DNA from: Leptasterias polaris
Lineage: Eukaryota > Echinodermata > Asteroidea > Forcipulatida > Asteriidae
DNA: 64,000 nucleotides
Direction of reading: 5' to 3'
Assembly: GCA_037783415.1 (NCBI GenBank)
Contig: JAZGTN010000119.1
Span: 4,410,001-4,474,000, forward strand
Part shown: piece after piece, positions 40,838 to 54,352 of the stretch
Layout of the letters: the number at the start of each line of letters is the position of its first letter
Numbering within the stretch: position 1 is the stretch's first letter
Translations under genes and position numbers: made by a program
The notes under the pieces: model-generated
The model's database searches: none
Told to the model about the DNA's origin: nothing
The model's input: the letters and a program-made list of their open reading frames with translations, nothing else

Positions 40838-41045
40838 AACAGAATTCTAAGATATTTATCAGACTCAAAGCCAATATTAGAACGTGACTCTTATTTTAAT
40901 TAAAGATATTCCACAGTGAAGTATTAATAATTATTCAATTGAAAAAACACAAGACCGTTTGACTAGTCCGGTTGTGAGTTTACTGGCCCAAAGCTAATAC
41001 CATCATGGCCTGAGGCCTGTGGTCCAGTATTAATTTCAAACCCTG
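40838..41045 (+). repeat. Dispersed repeat, TAGTCCGGTTGTGAGTTTAC family
   Basis: It contains GATATTTATCAGACTCAAAG, CCAATATTAGAA, TAGTCCGGTTGTGAGTTTAC and GGCCTGAGGCCTGTGGTCCA. Paralogous segments are at 46322-46420 and 27075-27150. Confidence 0.6.
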
Positions 41046-43599
41046 CTATCTACCCTCTCTTACTTGCCTTATAATGGTCTGTCTCCGGCCAGATGAACTA
41101 GAAATAATCACCATACCAAAATGATTACATTTCCCTAAAGAAGGATTCTTCTCATTTCGTTTGTTATGCTGAAAAGGGAAAGATACTCAACGTTTTCTGT
41201 TTTTGTTCTTTTGCGGTGCGTCTGATAACCTTGTTTTTGTATCCTTACATTTAAAAGTAAATCTGTTGATGTTTGGGCGTGAAAGACCGCTTCTGACTTG
41301 GACTGTGACGAAAAAACCAGACGCGGCATTTTTTTTAACGATTAACTGCCCCACTTCATTTCAGCAAAACATTAGTTTACTCAACCGAGGATGACGAAAC
41401 ACACAAAAAGACCCAATAAAAACTCACACAAGACCCAATAAAAACACTTTGGTTCGTAGTGGCCTAGTTTTCAAAATCAAATTAAAAGACAGTCCCCCAT
41501 TTGTATAGGCCAAAATCATGTTGCAGTAAAAATCACTTATGGTCTGGTCATGTGATAATGTAACAGGCTATCCACTGTCAGGGGGAGGGGGGGGGGGACT
41601 GAAACAGTGCACGCTGGATCTTGTTGTTAACACCGGTCGGTAAACACTCCAAAATCTTCCACAGCTTTTGGACTCCGTGAGTACACATAAGTTAAACTCT
41701 CATCGCCCCATGAAAAAAACTTCAGGCTGCTTCTAAAATGTTATAAATCGACAACAGTGTCTGGCTTATAATCCCACTACAAACACAGACAAGTTGTGAG
41801 AGATTTTCCCCAGAGGCCCCGGAATCATGAGGTAGGGGTGGGGAGGGATGGGTGGGGGGTCATGCCCAAGAAATGTGAGAAATGGCATCACCTATTTACA
41901 CACGAACCTCTAGGGACTTCACTAAGTCTTGGATAAGCTCCCATTAAGAAGGGGATGCTGTCAATGAGATACAAGCAAGAAAAAGTTAGGGAGTCAACGA
42001 CTCATCTTGAATATTGTTTGATATTCTGACAGCTGATACACCAGCACTTTGGTCCAAAGAAAACAATTAATAATATACCCCTTTACTTGTCCCAACATTC
42101 TCCTTCAAACTTGGTTTTAAATTCCTTAACTATAGCTTCTTTAAAATGTAGGAAAGAGTTTCAGAACGAGATTCTGCTTTTCTCACTGAGCTCTTTCAAT
42201 AAAATCTTTTGAAATTGTTTTGTTTTTAAGGAAAGCTGAACTCAAGGTGAGTTTTACAGAGGGCATCTAAGAGCCATGATGAAATGGGAAGTGCGACCAT
42301 TATCCAAAGCGGCATCAAATCAAAGAAGCCACAAGCAATTTAATAAATAGAGCATTATACCTCCTCTTCAAACCGTAGTTCCTTGACTACTAAGAGGGTC
42401 TGGCCAAGACATGAAGAGGGTTTGTGGGACTTGAAGACAGAGTCTGTCATCTCAATCGTCTCACTGCTTTGAAATCACAACTAAAAGGTTCCTGACGATT
42501 CGGTGAAACTATTCAAAAACAATTTGCAGGTTTTTGCATTTGGGTTTTTGAGGGCTGTTTTTTTCTACGAGTTGTTCAAGAGCCCTTTGAGGTCTCTGCA
42601 GAAAATACTAATCCAAGTTTCTGGAACAACTCTCGGATTTCAAATAAAGGATTGCTTTGTGAAGTGATTGAGGATACAAATCAGTTAGGTAGGGGATTAG
42701 AGATGGTAGTAATAACAACAAATAAGGTCAAGGGTCCGAATCCCACAGGAGAAATAATGAGTGTGGATTTTTTTCCACGCCTTTTTTAATCAGATGAATT
42801 TAACTGTACAAAGAATTGTCACTCACCGCACTCTTTAAAGTGTTCAGTTTAACCATTATTTTTTAGAGTGTACTATTAAGGTAGCTGTTTTGGAGTTTAG
42901 AATCAACTGTCAACTAATGGATGGTAATATATTGCACATTTTTACTGATACTCTATTTTTATCTCAATAAATCATTCCCCTACAAATGATCAAAACATTC
43001 ATCTCTCTAGTCACCATGAAACCCAGAGATAGAAACAGAAAAAGAAAAACACCAGTAAATTATTTATCAAAAGAGGAATTTGTACCAGCAGGTAATTTCC
43101 TGAGTCTGGTGCTAGACTCCGCACATAGTCTGGTGTTTTGGCTGATATCTAGCCAATTAGCAGAGCGATGCGGTGAAACAAAAGCTATCACCTTGCTCAT
43201 GCGCCAGCTACCGGAGCCGCTAGAAATAATTGTCTGCTTGTAGATAAATTACAATCCCTCTCAGGGACTGTTAGCATCTCCTTTACAAACAACGGCCATT
43301 TTCGGTAACAAATCAAGCAACATTCCACCTTCTGTTCACGTGTCTTCCCTCTGGCAATGACAAAACCGCACAAATTTGTATAAAAAATATACAAAGTCTA
43401 AAATATTGACACCTCTTGGGTTTCTGTCGGTAGAAATGAAGTCTGGAGCCAATTTTGTGTAGTTCTTTTAGTTCGGAAAAGCTCTAAAGTTTCACGATTT
43501 TAATTGCAACTTGCAAGAATGTCCTCATGTGGGGTAGAAGCTTGATATACTAGCAGCATAAATTGAACAACTTTCACTGGGAATTGGTTTTATAGGTTA

Positions 43600-44350
43600 C
43601 TGTAACAGTCAGCAACACCGAAAAATTAATCTTTGTTGACATCAACGTAATGCTATACCTGTCTCTGGAGGAACACATTGCGGAAACTGAAACAACTGAC
43701 TTTGAGAAACCATTTTGGGAAATATCAGTCTCTCTAATTAAACTATAGGAGTTTCCATGTTCTACAGTGTCTAAATTCACTGTTCTATTTTTTATTCTGA
43801 TTGTAAGAAACTGTTGCTGCTGTACCCCTTTCTAGAGGAACATTGTGGATACTGAAACAAGTGTTTATTTTTGAAAACATCAGTCTCTATATTTGAACTA
43901 TTTTAGGCTTGATATTTGGGTCCTGGGTAAAAAGCAGGAATATTTTATCAAGTACAAGGCCTGACCTACAAGTACAAATGGTTTGAGCCCAATAGACTTT
44001 TCAGGCTATTAAACCACATATTTTTTTAAAGAATTCCGTAAGAAAAAAAAAGAAAAAAAAAGAACATAAATCAGAAATGTTTTACAGCTGCTTTTGGCTA
44101 AATTCACTGATCTACATTTTATTCTGATTATTAAAAAAAATTGCTGTTATTTCCTTGTTTAATTTTATTTATTTATTTATTTTCTCAGTGGCCAAAAAAA
44201 CCCCAAACAAACAGAAATCAAACTAAGGTATGAAGAATATCGTGTCTGCTATTTGGGGTTTCTATGATTTACAGCTTTTGGGTAAATTCACTGTTCTATA
44301 TTTTATTCTGACAATAAAAAAATTGTTGCTGTCATTTGCTGAAATTCTCC
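43600..44350 (+). repeat. Diverged tandem segments with AAATTCACTG.TCTA core
   Basis: The core AAATTCACTGTTCTAT, then TTTATTCTGA, then a TTGCTGT segment, recurs at 43773, 44100 and 44284. Companion segments are GAGGAACA.ATTG.GGA.ACTGAAACAA and ATCAGTCTCT, at about 43670-43735 and 43835-43890. Confidence 0.6.
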
Positions 44351-46321
44351 TATAGACGCTAACCCTCTTTGAATTTTCCAATATGATAATACCTACTCAA
44401 ATTTTTTCCCTACTATTTCGACACTATAATCTATATTCTAGATTAAACATGATGGCCATTTCAAAGTGAATTTGACATCACAGGGACAGACTTATCTCAA
44501 CTGAAATACGTTCAACTTCTACGAGTGTTTCATCCACAAAATGTGACTTTGACGTCAATAATCAAAAACTCTGCATTAACATTGACGTCAGGAATACCCT
44601 AGCATCCTTTCAGATGTTGAGAAGCGGGGGAAAAAGGGGTGTGGTTGTCAGAGTGTCTTCACACTTTAAGACCCCACCACGCTGTCAATTTTGACTTTCA
44701 ATCCAAAACTATTGAAACGTACCATCAGTTTCGCATTTCAAATATCCGCCAATATTTGGCCCTTCACTCCAGGGAAGAGCATAACCTTAAAGTATCTAAT
44801 TCATGGAATGGCCGCACCGGCCAGCCGTTTGTCAGATCGTCTTGATCAATTATTGCCAGGTAACTCTCTAATCATAAAAACGGTAACGGCTATACTTCGC
44901 AAAGCCTCGCGGCATTCTTTTGAAGGAGGTAACCAAACTCTAGATCGGATAGATTAGCATTCTACCTTCTTGGTTAAAAAAAATGTGACCATATTTTCTG
45001 CTGGCGGCTGGTGCGATCGAAGTTGTTGGATACTGTTTCAACTGTGTTCACTTTCTTAAAAAGGTTTATGGTGTAGTTTTAGGAAGATGGAACGCCGGTT
45101 TGTATTTATTTTTTCTTCTCAAGGCAGAGGATTAGATGGGAATTGTCAGGTCAATAATAAGGTGAAGCTTTGGAGAGCTCTAATTCTAGTGGATTTCAAA
45201 AGCTGGATGAATTAAGTGTGTTTAGTTATTTCATTCAAAAAGGAATGGTGCACCTCTAGTCCCCCTAAAATGTTACCATAGCTTTGGCGCTGGCTAGTTG
45301 GGCAGGCAGGTGTAAAAATAAAAGAAATAAATCAATTGGATTATTTAGAAAAGGTGGGGAGATATTACAGCATTTGTTTGGTTTTCTAATCAAATAAAGT
45401 TTTTGTTTAATCCAGACCATTATGGCTACCGAACTCTTATACTCACCAGAGCTACTTTTAGATCTTTGTGTTGGTTTATCGACAGGAATCCCCAATCCAT
45501 TAGAGGTAAATATATCCGTGAGAGTAAAAGCGTCTTAATGCGTATTGTCCATGAATTTAGATGGACATGTCTGTGTGCAATCAAGCAAAATGCCCTCAGG
45601 AGGCTGGCAACTTGAGCCCTTCTCCGTCTTTGGAGGTTTTTGTGGAGATATTTAAAGAAACCATGGAAACACCTGAATAATTACTGCAGAAGCCGGACAG
45701 CAATTAACAAATTGACTGCAAGTAAAATAGATATCAATTTCTGATCAATCTTCTCAAATGAGCTGATGAATGTTGAGGTATTTGTCGCCTGAATCCAAGG
45801 TGGAACTTTTAAAGGTGTAATGTGTACCTCCCATCCCATTAGTGAGGAAAATGAAATGACAGGGACAGGGTAAAAGCAATGAATGGGGCATGAGGGGAAA
45901 AAATGCAGGGGGCGGGGGCTTGATTTTGGATCGGGGGATCTAAACTGACACAAATTCAATTAAGGGGAGGTGTTAAGATTTGACTTAGTACTCCAAAGAT
46001 TAAGTTAGATTATTTTATCTCTTCCTGTGTTACCATATTGTCTTGCAGTCGGATTTACAGACACAATTTGTACTGCAGGAGAAACTTTAGCATTACAGCC
46101 TTTTATTTGGCAAATTAGAGTTAATAAAACACACACACAAAATTTACTGTTTGTCAACATGTATTTTCTCCAATGGAATTAGTAAATTGTTGTTAAAATG
46201 TTTTATAGGTTCATGGCTTGAATTTGGGGATATAAACATTAAGCTGTCAATCCACTCCCCCTCTCTATCTCTCTCTCCCCCTGGTTTAAAGTCTATGATT
46301 ATGACTTGCATTAATCATTAA

Positions 46322-46420
46322 CTCAACTGAATTAAAAGATATTTATCAAACTGAAAGCCAACATTTGAAGCAAAACATAAGATCTCCAGACTTGTCCAAT
46401 CATGAGTTTACCAAACCCTG
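46322..46420 (+). repeat. Dispersed repeat, diverged copy of the 40838 family
   Basis: AAAGATATTTATCAAACTGA, AAGCCAACATTTGAAGC and CCAATCATGAGTTTACC align in order with 40838-41000. Confidence 0.5.
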
Positions 46421-49400
46421 TTTGTCATCTCAAAGATGATGAAGAGGGGATTGGAACCCACTCTGTAACTAAACCCATCCCTCCCTTTAAAAATCTCTCA
46501 ATTTATTTTGATTTACGAAGGAGGGAAAAACATAAAAACGTGTGAATTTTGGAGTGAACTTGAGAAAAAACCCATGAGACGAGGATGTTACTTTCCCATT
46601 GGGCAACGAGAAATTGAGTGAAAGTTACAACTTATATTAAATCAAGACTAGTCCAGGGTTAATCATAAGAGGGGTGGAGTCATTTAATTGATGTCTCCAG
46701 AGTCTTGTGACCAGACACTTTATTCATATTGATTGAGGGGGAGTAGGGGGTAGGAATGAAGATTACGTTTCTGGGAACAGGTTAATTATTATTCATGTTA
46801 GAAATATGTGGACAGACTGAAAAATGGTTTTCTCGATCAAAACTTTGCTGATACAAATTAGAGACATGTTTCTTTTAATGCCATGAATGTTTTCATCCAA
46901 ATCATATTTAAATGCCAGATCAGGCCTTATTCAGACATTTTTATTTGAAAAAAAAATAATAAAAAACGAGAGAGAGAGAGAAAAAAAACCTGACAGGAAA
47001 CGAAAAAAGAAGAAAAACAAAATTGTGCAATATATTTCAGTTTGCACTGACACCATTTTTATTGACTTTTACTCAATTATATGTAACCATTACTCACTCA
47101 TTTACCTTTCAAAAAAAAAAAGGGACAATAATGTTAATGTCATTCAAGTTGATCTTTAATATTCTTTTGTCTCGCTAACTTGCCGACTCTAACATTTTCT
47201 GAGCAATTACCATAAGACTCCCTCCACAGTAAAACAACACTCGCATTTTTCCGGGCAATTGGCCAAACATTTCCAGGGTATCATCACAAATTATTCATGG
47301 CGCATCCAGGGAAGAAATTAATTGCTCGGTACAAATTCATCGCCGCCGTGGTGAGTCTGAAACATGATTGAGCAGAGTCATTACAAGTTACTGCTCACTT
47401 TAATACATGTACATGAAGTACACTCTCCAGTTTAATTTATAGCTAAAGTGGTATTAAATGTCACTTTGTTTTCATTGGTGCTACATTGACAGTTTTGAAG
47501 CTTTACTATCAGACTGTGACTATGAAGGAAGAACAGGGGGATGAATAAAGGTATGGGGATGTACTGGGCTTACCCCACAATAAAGTTAAGCATGGAAGGC
47601 CTGGATCTACATGAAGGCCATCACCTCAGTTGCCCCTTGCCTTGGCGGTGGTGCCACCTTAAAAGTTCCTATAGACTTTAAGATTGTCCAATGAAAGTGC
47701 CCTTTGCAAAATAAATATTGCTTTAAAAAGTACAAAAATACTGCTCCCACCTCCATGTACCAACCACAGAGCAAGTATCAACCGTACCAACATTTCAAAA
47801 CACCTGAAATGTCATTAGAAAAACACAAATCAGTTTTAACAAAACCAAGGTTTTGTTCTTATTTATGTGAAGTGAGGTCCCTTTAAACTTTAAGGGTATT
47901 AAACTTGCATTTAGGAAGCATTGATTCTTAAGCGACATCAAATTTCAGCTGCATCTCTAGAACCTGACGCAAGTTGATGAGAATCTGTCTAATCATGACC
48001 AAGGTATGTACGCCCCCGACCCTTCACGTGCTGACCGCGTAGTTGACGTCCCTCCCATTGCACCATTGTATACGTTTAACTCAGAATCAATGAATCAGAT
48101 GATAAGATTCCTATAAATAAAGCCCCCTATTGCACAAGACGATTGCGCCATACTTGGCTTTCTTCTTTTAATCGGGGAGACGGGTGCGTATGCATTTCAA
48201 GCTTGGATTTGATTCTACAATGAAGTGATCATAGTTTTTTTCAGAGGTGATTTTGAAGTCCTTAGACATGGGCTACTTGAGTTTGAACGCTCAGTTGATT
48301 TTTATTCAAGAGATTGATGTCATTCCCCTACAAAAATCTTCATGGATTTGAAAGGGGCATGGCAAGCTAGCAGCAAAAAAGGGGTTTAGGAGGAGGGAAG
48401 TTTCATTTCTGTTTTGTAAACGGAACATACACCATGTCCTCATCAGAAACTCTTCTTCAATTCAGACATTCTAAAAACTTCTCAAACCCCTCCTTGTTTC
48501 CATTTCTGTTTAGCTTCTACTATTGGTTTTAGGTTCATTTTGAATGTGAAGCACTATGATCTTGTTAAATACCCATTATTATTATTTATTATTATCTTGG
48601 CTTCTTCCAAAGTGCAGTTTCCAGCTCCCACAGGCAGCAAACTATCATCTAACAACAACTGTCAATTTCTTCCCCTGAATCCTATTTTGCACGCATGGCC
48701 TAACAATTCACTCTCCAGCCATTGTTGATGACTCCGCAGTGTGTACCTGTCAGTATCTAGACTACAGCTTCAATCAAAACTCTGTTGAAATGACCCATTT
48801 TTACACAGTCCCAAAATGTCAGCTTTCATAAGCCATAGCAATTCATCTATAATTACGGGACAAACACAGGATGGGTGGTTCTTTTCCCTTAGATACCCAA
48901 TTTAATTGGATGCCCCCTTCTAATCCATCAAAACAGGTACATACAGCTGGCTAGGGGGTTAAATATATTGTATGTAAGGTTGATTTACTAGAAAGTGGTA
49001 AAGACATATCGTGATACTTTTCTTGATATTTCATAAATGTTGCTCTGACATGAACAGGATATTATTTCTCTACGGATGCTACACCCTCAGGCAAAGCTTT
49101 ACATGTACCTTAATTTCAGTATCATTTTTGAATCAACACAAAATTGATCAAAACAAAATTTTCAACAATGTTTGTGTGTGGAGATGTTACACTGTCAAGA
49201 CCCACTCCCTACTCGTTAATTAACTTTTAAATATTAGCTTCCTTCTATGTATAGGTCCTACTATGGTTTATTAATCAACAATTTAAAGGCGGTGTAGTCC
49301 TACAACTTTTCCAACCCTCTCGATGGTAGCATCCTATACATTGATTACATTGATCAATATTGTGGATAAAAGAAGATCAAAATCATCCGAAATCCTGTAG

Positions 49401-49600
49401 AATCCATCATCTAGAATTGCTTGAATATGATGAATTTGGTACTTGATCCACTTTGTGACTTTGTGTTGATTTAGCATGAGACCAGGCACATCAATCTCAT
49501 CAGAGTCCAAACATTTGGGAGTTGAGTTACCATAGAGTGGAGTATTTTGATAGATTTGGCACTGTACCCCAAAACGACACAATCTTAACATGAAGCCATA

Positions 49601-49648
49601 CATCCCTTTATGATATGTTTCTTGAAAAACTAGAGGATTGGAATGAAT
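49601..49648 (+). repeat. Isolated partial unit of the 74-bp satellite
   Basis: CATCCCTTTATGATATGTTT, CTTGAAAAACTAGAGGATTG and GAATGAAT match 48 bp of the unit arrayed at 22480-23701, about 26 kb away. It runs straight into the array at 49649. Confidence 0.9.
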
Positions 49649-50180
49649 CTACACTTGGAAACATTGTTCTTAACCATTCCCCACCAATGATGCCCATTTA
49701 TTGTAAGAGAGCATCGAGTCATCTACACTTTGAAACATTGTTCTTAACCATTCCCCACCAATGATGCCCATTTATTGTAAGAGAGCATTGAGTCATCTAC
49801 ACTTGGAAACATTGTTCTTAACCATTCCCCACCAATGATGCCCATTTATTGTAAGAGAGCATTGAGTCATCTACACTTGGAAACATTGTTCTTAACCATT
49901 CCCCACCAATGATGCCCATTTATTGTAAGAGAGCATTGAGTCATCTACACTTGGAAACATTGTTCTTAACCATTCCCCACCAATGATGCCCATTTATTGT
50001 AAGAGAGCATTGAGTCATCTACACTTGGAAACATTGTTCTTAACCATTCCCCACCAATGATGCCCATTTATTGTAAGAGAGCATTGAGTCATCTACACTT
50101 GGAAACATTGTTCTTAACCATTCCCCACCAATGATGCCCATTTATTGTAAGAGAGCATTGAGTCATCTACACTTGGAAAC
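49649..50180 (+). repeat. Second 74-bp tandem array, 7 copies plus a partial
   Basis: Units start with CTACACTTGGAAACATTGTT at 49649 and every 74 bp to 50167, and contain CCATTCCCCACCAATGATGC then CCATTTATTGTAAGAGAGCA. Copies are nearly identical; the first two differ by single bases (CACTTTG, GCATCGAG). The unit length equals that of the other satellite, and ACCAATGATG is shared. Confidence 0.95.
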
Positions 50181-51485
50181 AAACACTGTATCTTCTAGAA
50201 GCTAGCAGACATGTACCTTCAAGCTTTCAAAAGGAAGAAAAACAAGGGAAAATTTAAGGCAAGCACAAACAATTATTTGCACTGAGTCTAGCAGCTGTCA
50301 AACACCTTGCAATAACTAGCTCCCCACGGCAGTCTAATGGCAAACTACCTTCCCCATGGCAATCCAATGGCAAACTTTGTCCAAAGGAACAAACATGGCA
50401 CTTAAAGAAATGTCAGATTTCTGTAATGTGGTATGATTTAAGGTGAAAAGAATGTGCAATTTTTGAACAAAAGAATCTAGTCTATTAATCTACAGTATAA
50501 GTAAACAGATTTCCATGTTGCATAAAAATGAGAATTAAAGTTACATGGAAGTTTAGATGTTGAATACTAGAAAAACAGATGTTTTAATCTAAATGATTAT
50601 CTGGTTGGCAATTAGTAGTGCCACAGTTCCAAGAAACTCATATTAATTAAAGACTCCTGTCCCAAGCTGGGGGAAATAAGAAGTAAGACTGCGATTGGTT
50701 ACTTCCTAGATCAGGCGAGTGCAAGTCAATGATGAGGCTATCTATGATAATCTCAGATTAATTCTTGTAAATTTGCGTGCTTGGAGGCGATTGAAAAAAC
50801 CCCAATATTTTCCGAAAATTTATTAACGATCTTGCGTCGTGAACCGATCTAGAAACAAGGTTTGGGATGACACAAGTGGTGAGCCAGGATTTGTTTTCAC
50901 TGGGAGCGTGGGAAGGTGGGGGAGGGTTTGCCTTTCAGTGGGGGGTGGGGTGGGGGATATCTTTCCTTGCTTGGAAGGACAGTCTCTGGGAATGTGGCAG
51001 TCTAATCCCATTATATCAGTTAGGCAAATCTGTAAAGAGTTAGGGCCACCCCTAGATACATTAAGCTAACCAGATATCCAAAGGCCCCCCCCCCCCAAAT
51101 CTCAGATTCACCCCGCAATCGCAGATCCACCTTACAAAGGATTTATTTTCCCAGCCCAGTTCTTTGCTCTGGTGGATTGTCTATAGAGCCACGCAGTCCC
51201 CATCTTCAATTTGCAAACACACTTTGTCTGCATTCAGCTCTCTCCTTGGACTCTGTTGGGCACCATGTATAAATCATAATTACTTACAATTCACATCATT
51301 TGCTTACTCTCTTTTGGTTACCGGTGCGTACGCCTAAATCATCACCCAGGCAGATGTGTAAATTACCCCATGGACATAAAGTGAATTGGAGTCCTTCCTG
51401 TTACAATTCTATCCTGCTGCCAAGTAATTAAAGAGTCGCTTTTATATCGATAAATAATCACTTAGGGGTGAACAAAACCATCCTG

Positions 51486-51505
51486 GGGGGGGGGGGGGGG
51501 GGGGG
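51486..51505 (+). repeat. Poly-G tract of about 20
   Basis: An uninterrupted G run follows CCATCCT and precedes TATGTATCAG, in AT-rich sequence. Confidence 0.9.
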
Positions 51506-53039
51506 TATGTATCAGAGAAGCCTCAATACTGTATCTGTGTTTAAAGAGCTGACCGATGAGCCGTGTGAGACAGTGGGAATTACATCAATGATTTGAACTA
51601 AAAGTGACACAGCTAGCAAACAGATATAAACAGGGCTTCATTGCATTGCTCTGTTCTACCATATTGAGTGAAAAATTTGCCCAATGTATACTTATAGTAT
51701 CTTTTAATAGTGTTAGCTAATTTTATAGGTTAGCAGTCTTTTTGTTTGTGTAATTTGTATGCTTTAAATTTTCGGGATCAGGTCGGCTCAAGTGTTTTTT
51801 TTTAGGTTTTAGGTTTTAGGTTTTCAGTCTTTACTCATGAATTTATGGGGCTTCTCCATTGGGGTTTTCCTCCCAAATCTAACCCTGAACATTTCTTCTC
51901 ATTCCCTATTCATCCCGTCATTGGTGCTAATAATTGTGCTGCTGGACATGAATAAATAAATAAATGAAGTTAAATACTCTGAGTAATTTTTGCTTACACA
52001 GCTGACAAAGAAATTCAGCGCTAAGCGAAGAATGGTGACAATACGTCCAGATTTCTGCTGTGAAGTAGAGCCAGGTAATTAGGTTCTGAGGCTCAAGTAC
52101 ACTTTGATTACACCTATCCAGTTTGATAAAGTCAATTCCAACAGAGTCTCTTTCATCTGAACCTTCCGCCTTTTCCAGAGCTTTTTAAAGAAATTGATGA
52201 CAAAATAAACACTGATTAGAAGTGTGGAAACAGTGAACCAGGAGTGAGAGCCATCAACGGCTAAAATGTCTGAATCATGCTCCCAATTCTAGGAGGTATG
52301 TTGAAATGATGATATTCCAGCTTTTGGATATGAGAACCCCCCTGGAGTTACAGAGCTTTGAGGAACAGTATCCCCAGCAAGAGAGAAGTAGATCAAAGAG
52401 CAGGATGTCTTCATAAACAGTGAAATTAACAGCTACTTTTTTTTAGAAGGCAGACATAAGAAAAGTCTAAATTTAGATAAAAGTCTTACATTTTTCATCT
52501 CTGAATGGATGCAAATGCCCCACTCCCGACCTCCAATGACCTCCCGACCTCCAATGGCAAATATTATGACATAATCCTCCCTCCAATACTTGACTCTTAG
52601 ATATCCAGAAATCTAGTACCCTTCATTCCACATCTCAAGTGATCTTTAACAACCTTTATACTGAAAAAAAAAAAAAACTGCCAGCGCCACTATAGCAAAA
52701 ACAAAAACAAACTCAAAAAACAAACTTGAACTACAAATAAGAGAAATCCTCCCAGAAAATGAATTTACCAATTTCAAACTCATCAGATTTAAAGATGCGC
52801 AAACTGTGACTTGACATCCAGACACCAGAATCATCATGGAGGTCAGTAACCCTCAGGTATTAATCTATTTATTGGACAATCTTTGTGCCCATCATCGATC
52901 GCCATCACAACCAATCACAACCTTAATCAATCAGTTTATTAAACTGGAGTGAGTTTTTTCCTGGAATGAAAGCTTGCACAAATTGAGAGGAATTATCATG
53001 GTGGGTGATGTGACTCCAGAAGCATGATGGAAACATTCT

Positions 53040-53500
53040 CAGATGATGATAAGTAATTGATGATTAAGGATTAAGGAGGACTGAACTCTCCTCAAAGGAG
53101 ACATCTCAGGTACAAACTCACCATATTGGGGTATACTACTACCTTGATCGGAACAAACTTCAAGGATTAGCTAGAACAAAATAATCCTGTTGAGATATAA
53201 AATTAATAACCGAAGATGAGTAAATTGATGATCACGGGTCAAGGAGGAAGAACCCATCGCAAGGAAGAACCATTCTAAAAGGAGATCTAGGGTAAAAACT
53301 CACTCTATTTGGGTATAACTGCTACCTTGATTGGGACACACACTTAAAGATTTGAATAAAACTATCCCATTGAGATATACAATTAATAACCAAAGATTAG
53401 TAAATTGATGATAACTGGAGGAAGAACTCTCTAAAAAGAAGATAAGTCTTACAAGGTAAAATCAGACCCATACTCTTTTTATTGGGGTATACATTGTACC
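53040..53500 (+). repeat. Diverged tandem repeat, period about 180 bp, about 2.5 copies
   Basis: Blocks recur in order: AGTAAATTGATGAT (53049, 53218, 53399), GGAGGAAGAACTC, AAAACTCAC..TATT.GGGTATA, CTACCTTGAT.GGGACA, and GTTGAGATATA.AATTAATAACC (53190, 53370). Confidence 0.8.
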
Positions 53501-53989
53501 TGTCCTATATCCTGACTGGATACCATACTATCCTAATTGGGTTATAACAATACCCTTATTTGAGTCACTTGATGAACACTAAAACACTTTTACCTTTCCA
53601 ATCTTGTCACACCAACCATTAAGCAAATCATAATCTAATATTCTCTAAGACATGAATGATATAAATCAATTGAACTAACAGCCCATCATATGTTTGTGTC
53701 CCTCATCACAGTTTCTTCTGGATGGTTTATTTTACTTTCAAGACCTCCTAAGAGTGATTAGCCAAGAAACCTTGAAGGAGCTATTTTGGAAATGTGTCCA
53801 TGGAACGATCAGATCTTTCTGCACATGATACTCCATGGGTAGTTTGTGTGTTTAACCTACATTCACAACGCTAAGGTCTGCAACAAAACTAGCATCATGA
53901 TTTCATGATTTCATGATTTCATGTTAGTTTTGAAAGAATCAAGGAATTAAAGGCTGTGCATAGGATTGGTTAGAGTAAAAATATAGATG

Positions 53990-54352
53990 TTGACAGATTA
54001 GCACACAATGGTATAAAGATAGTCATGGTGGTAAACTCCCTTTCAAATAATTTCGCTTGAAATGCTGTGGTTTTTAAGAAATGAGTGAAACAATTAATTT
54101 TGATCTTCCAAGTCCAAAACTCAATGTTTGAAAACGGTAATTTTATTTTATTTTTTCCCCCTTTTTTTCTCGTGACTCCAATGACAAATTGAGCAAAAAC
54201 TTTCACAGGTTTGTTTTTTCATGTATATTTGTCACACGTGTATACTGATCTTTGCCATTTCCAATTTGACGCATGTGCTTTGAAGGCAAAGTATACCTTT
54301 GGTTTTTGAACCGCTCCGTTCGATTGTTTTAATCCTGTATAAATTTAGAAAG
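53990..54352 (+). mobile_element. Nested or rearranged MITE-like pieces
   Basis: An internal right-half piece (GACTCCAATGACAAATTGAG, TTTCACAGGTTTGTTTTTTC; compare 39140-39165) is followed by a fresh left end, AAGGCAAAGTATACCTTTGG with TTTTAATCCTGTATAAATTTA, at 54284-54352. The two pieces are in the same orientation but out of normal order. Confidence 0.5.

Larger units (their letters stand above)
36551..49600. other. Upstream non-coding region (probable first LGR intron), no gene found
   Basis: 13 kb on both strands were searched for LRR exons, an N-terminal Cys cap with signal peptide, or other families; none was supported. Dispersed repeats, small duplications and G-rich runs (41580-41598) occur. 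Open frames reach only about 100 codons. Confidence 0.5.

Noticed and set aside
45265..45495. Candidate first LGR exon (ATG, then CTG|GTGAGT on the minus strand)
   Set aside because: Wrong phase for the phase-2 LRR exon, no hydrophobic signal and no Cys cap.
49334..49603. 89-codon minus-strand open frame next to the 74-bp array
   Set aside because: No recognisable family, signal or splice context. It cannot be separated from chance without a protein search.
51800..51830. Telomere-like repeat (TTTTAGG three times)
   Set aside because: Only three units, not the TTAGGG expected in deuterostomes, and no adjoining telomeric sequence.
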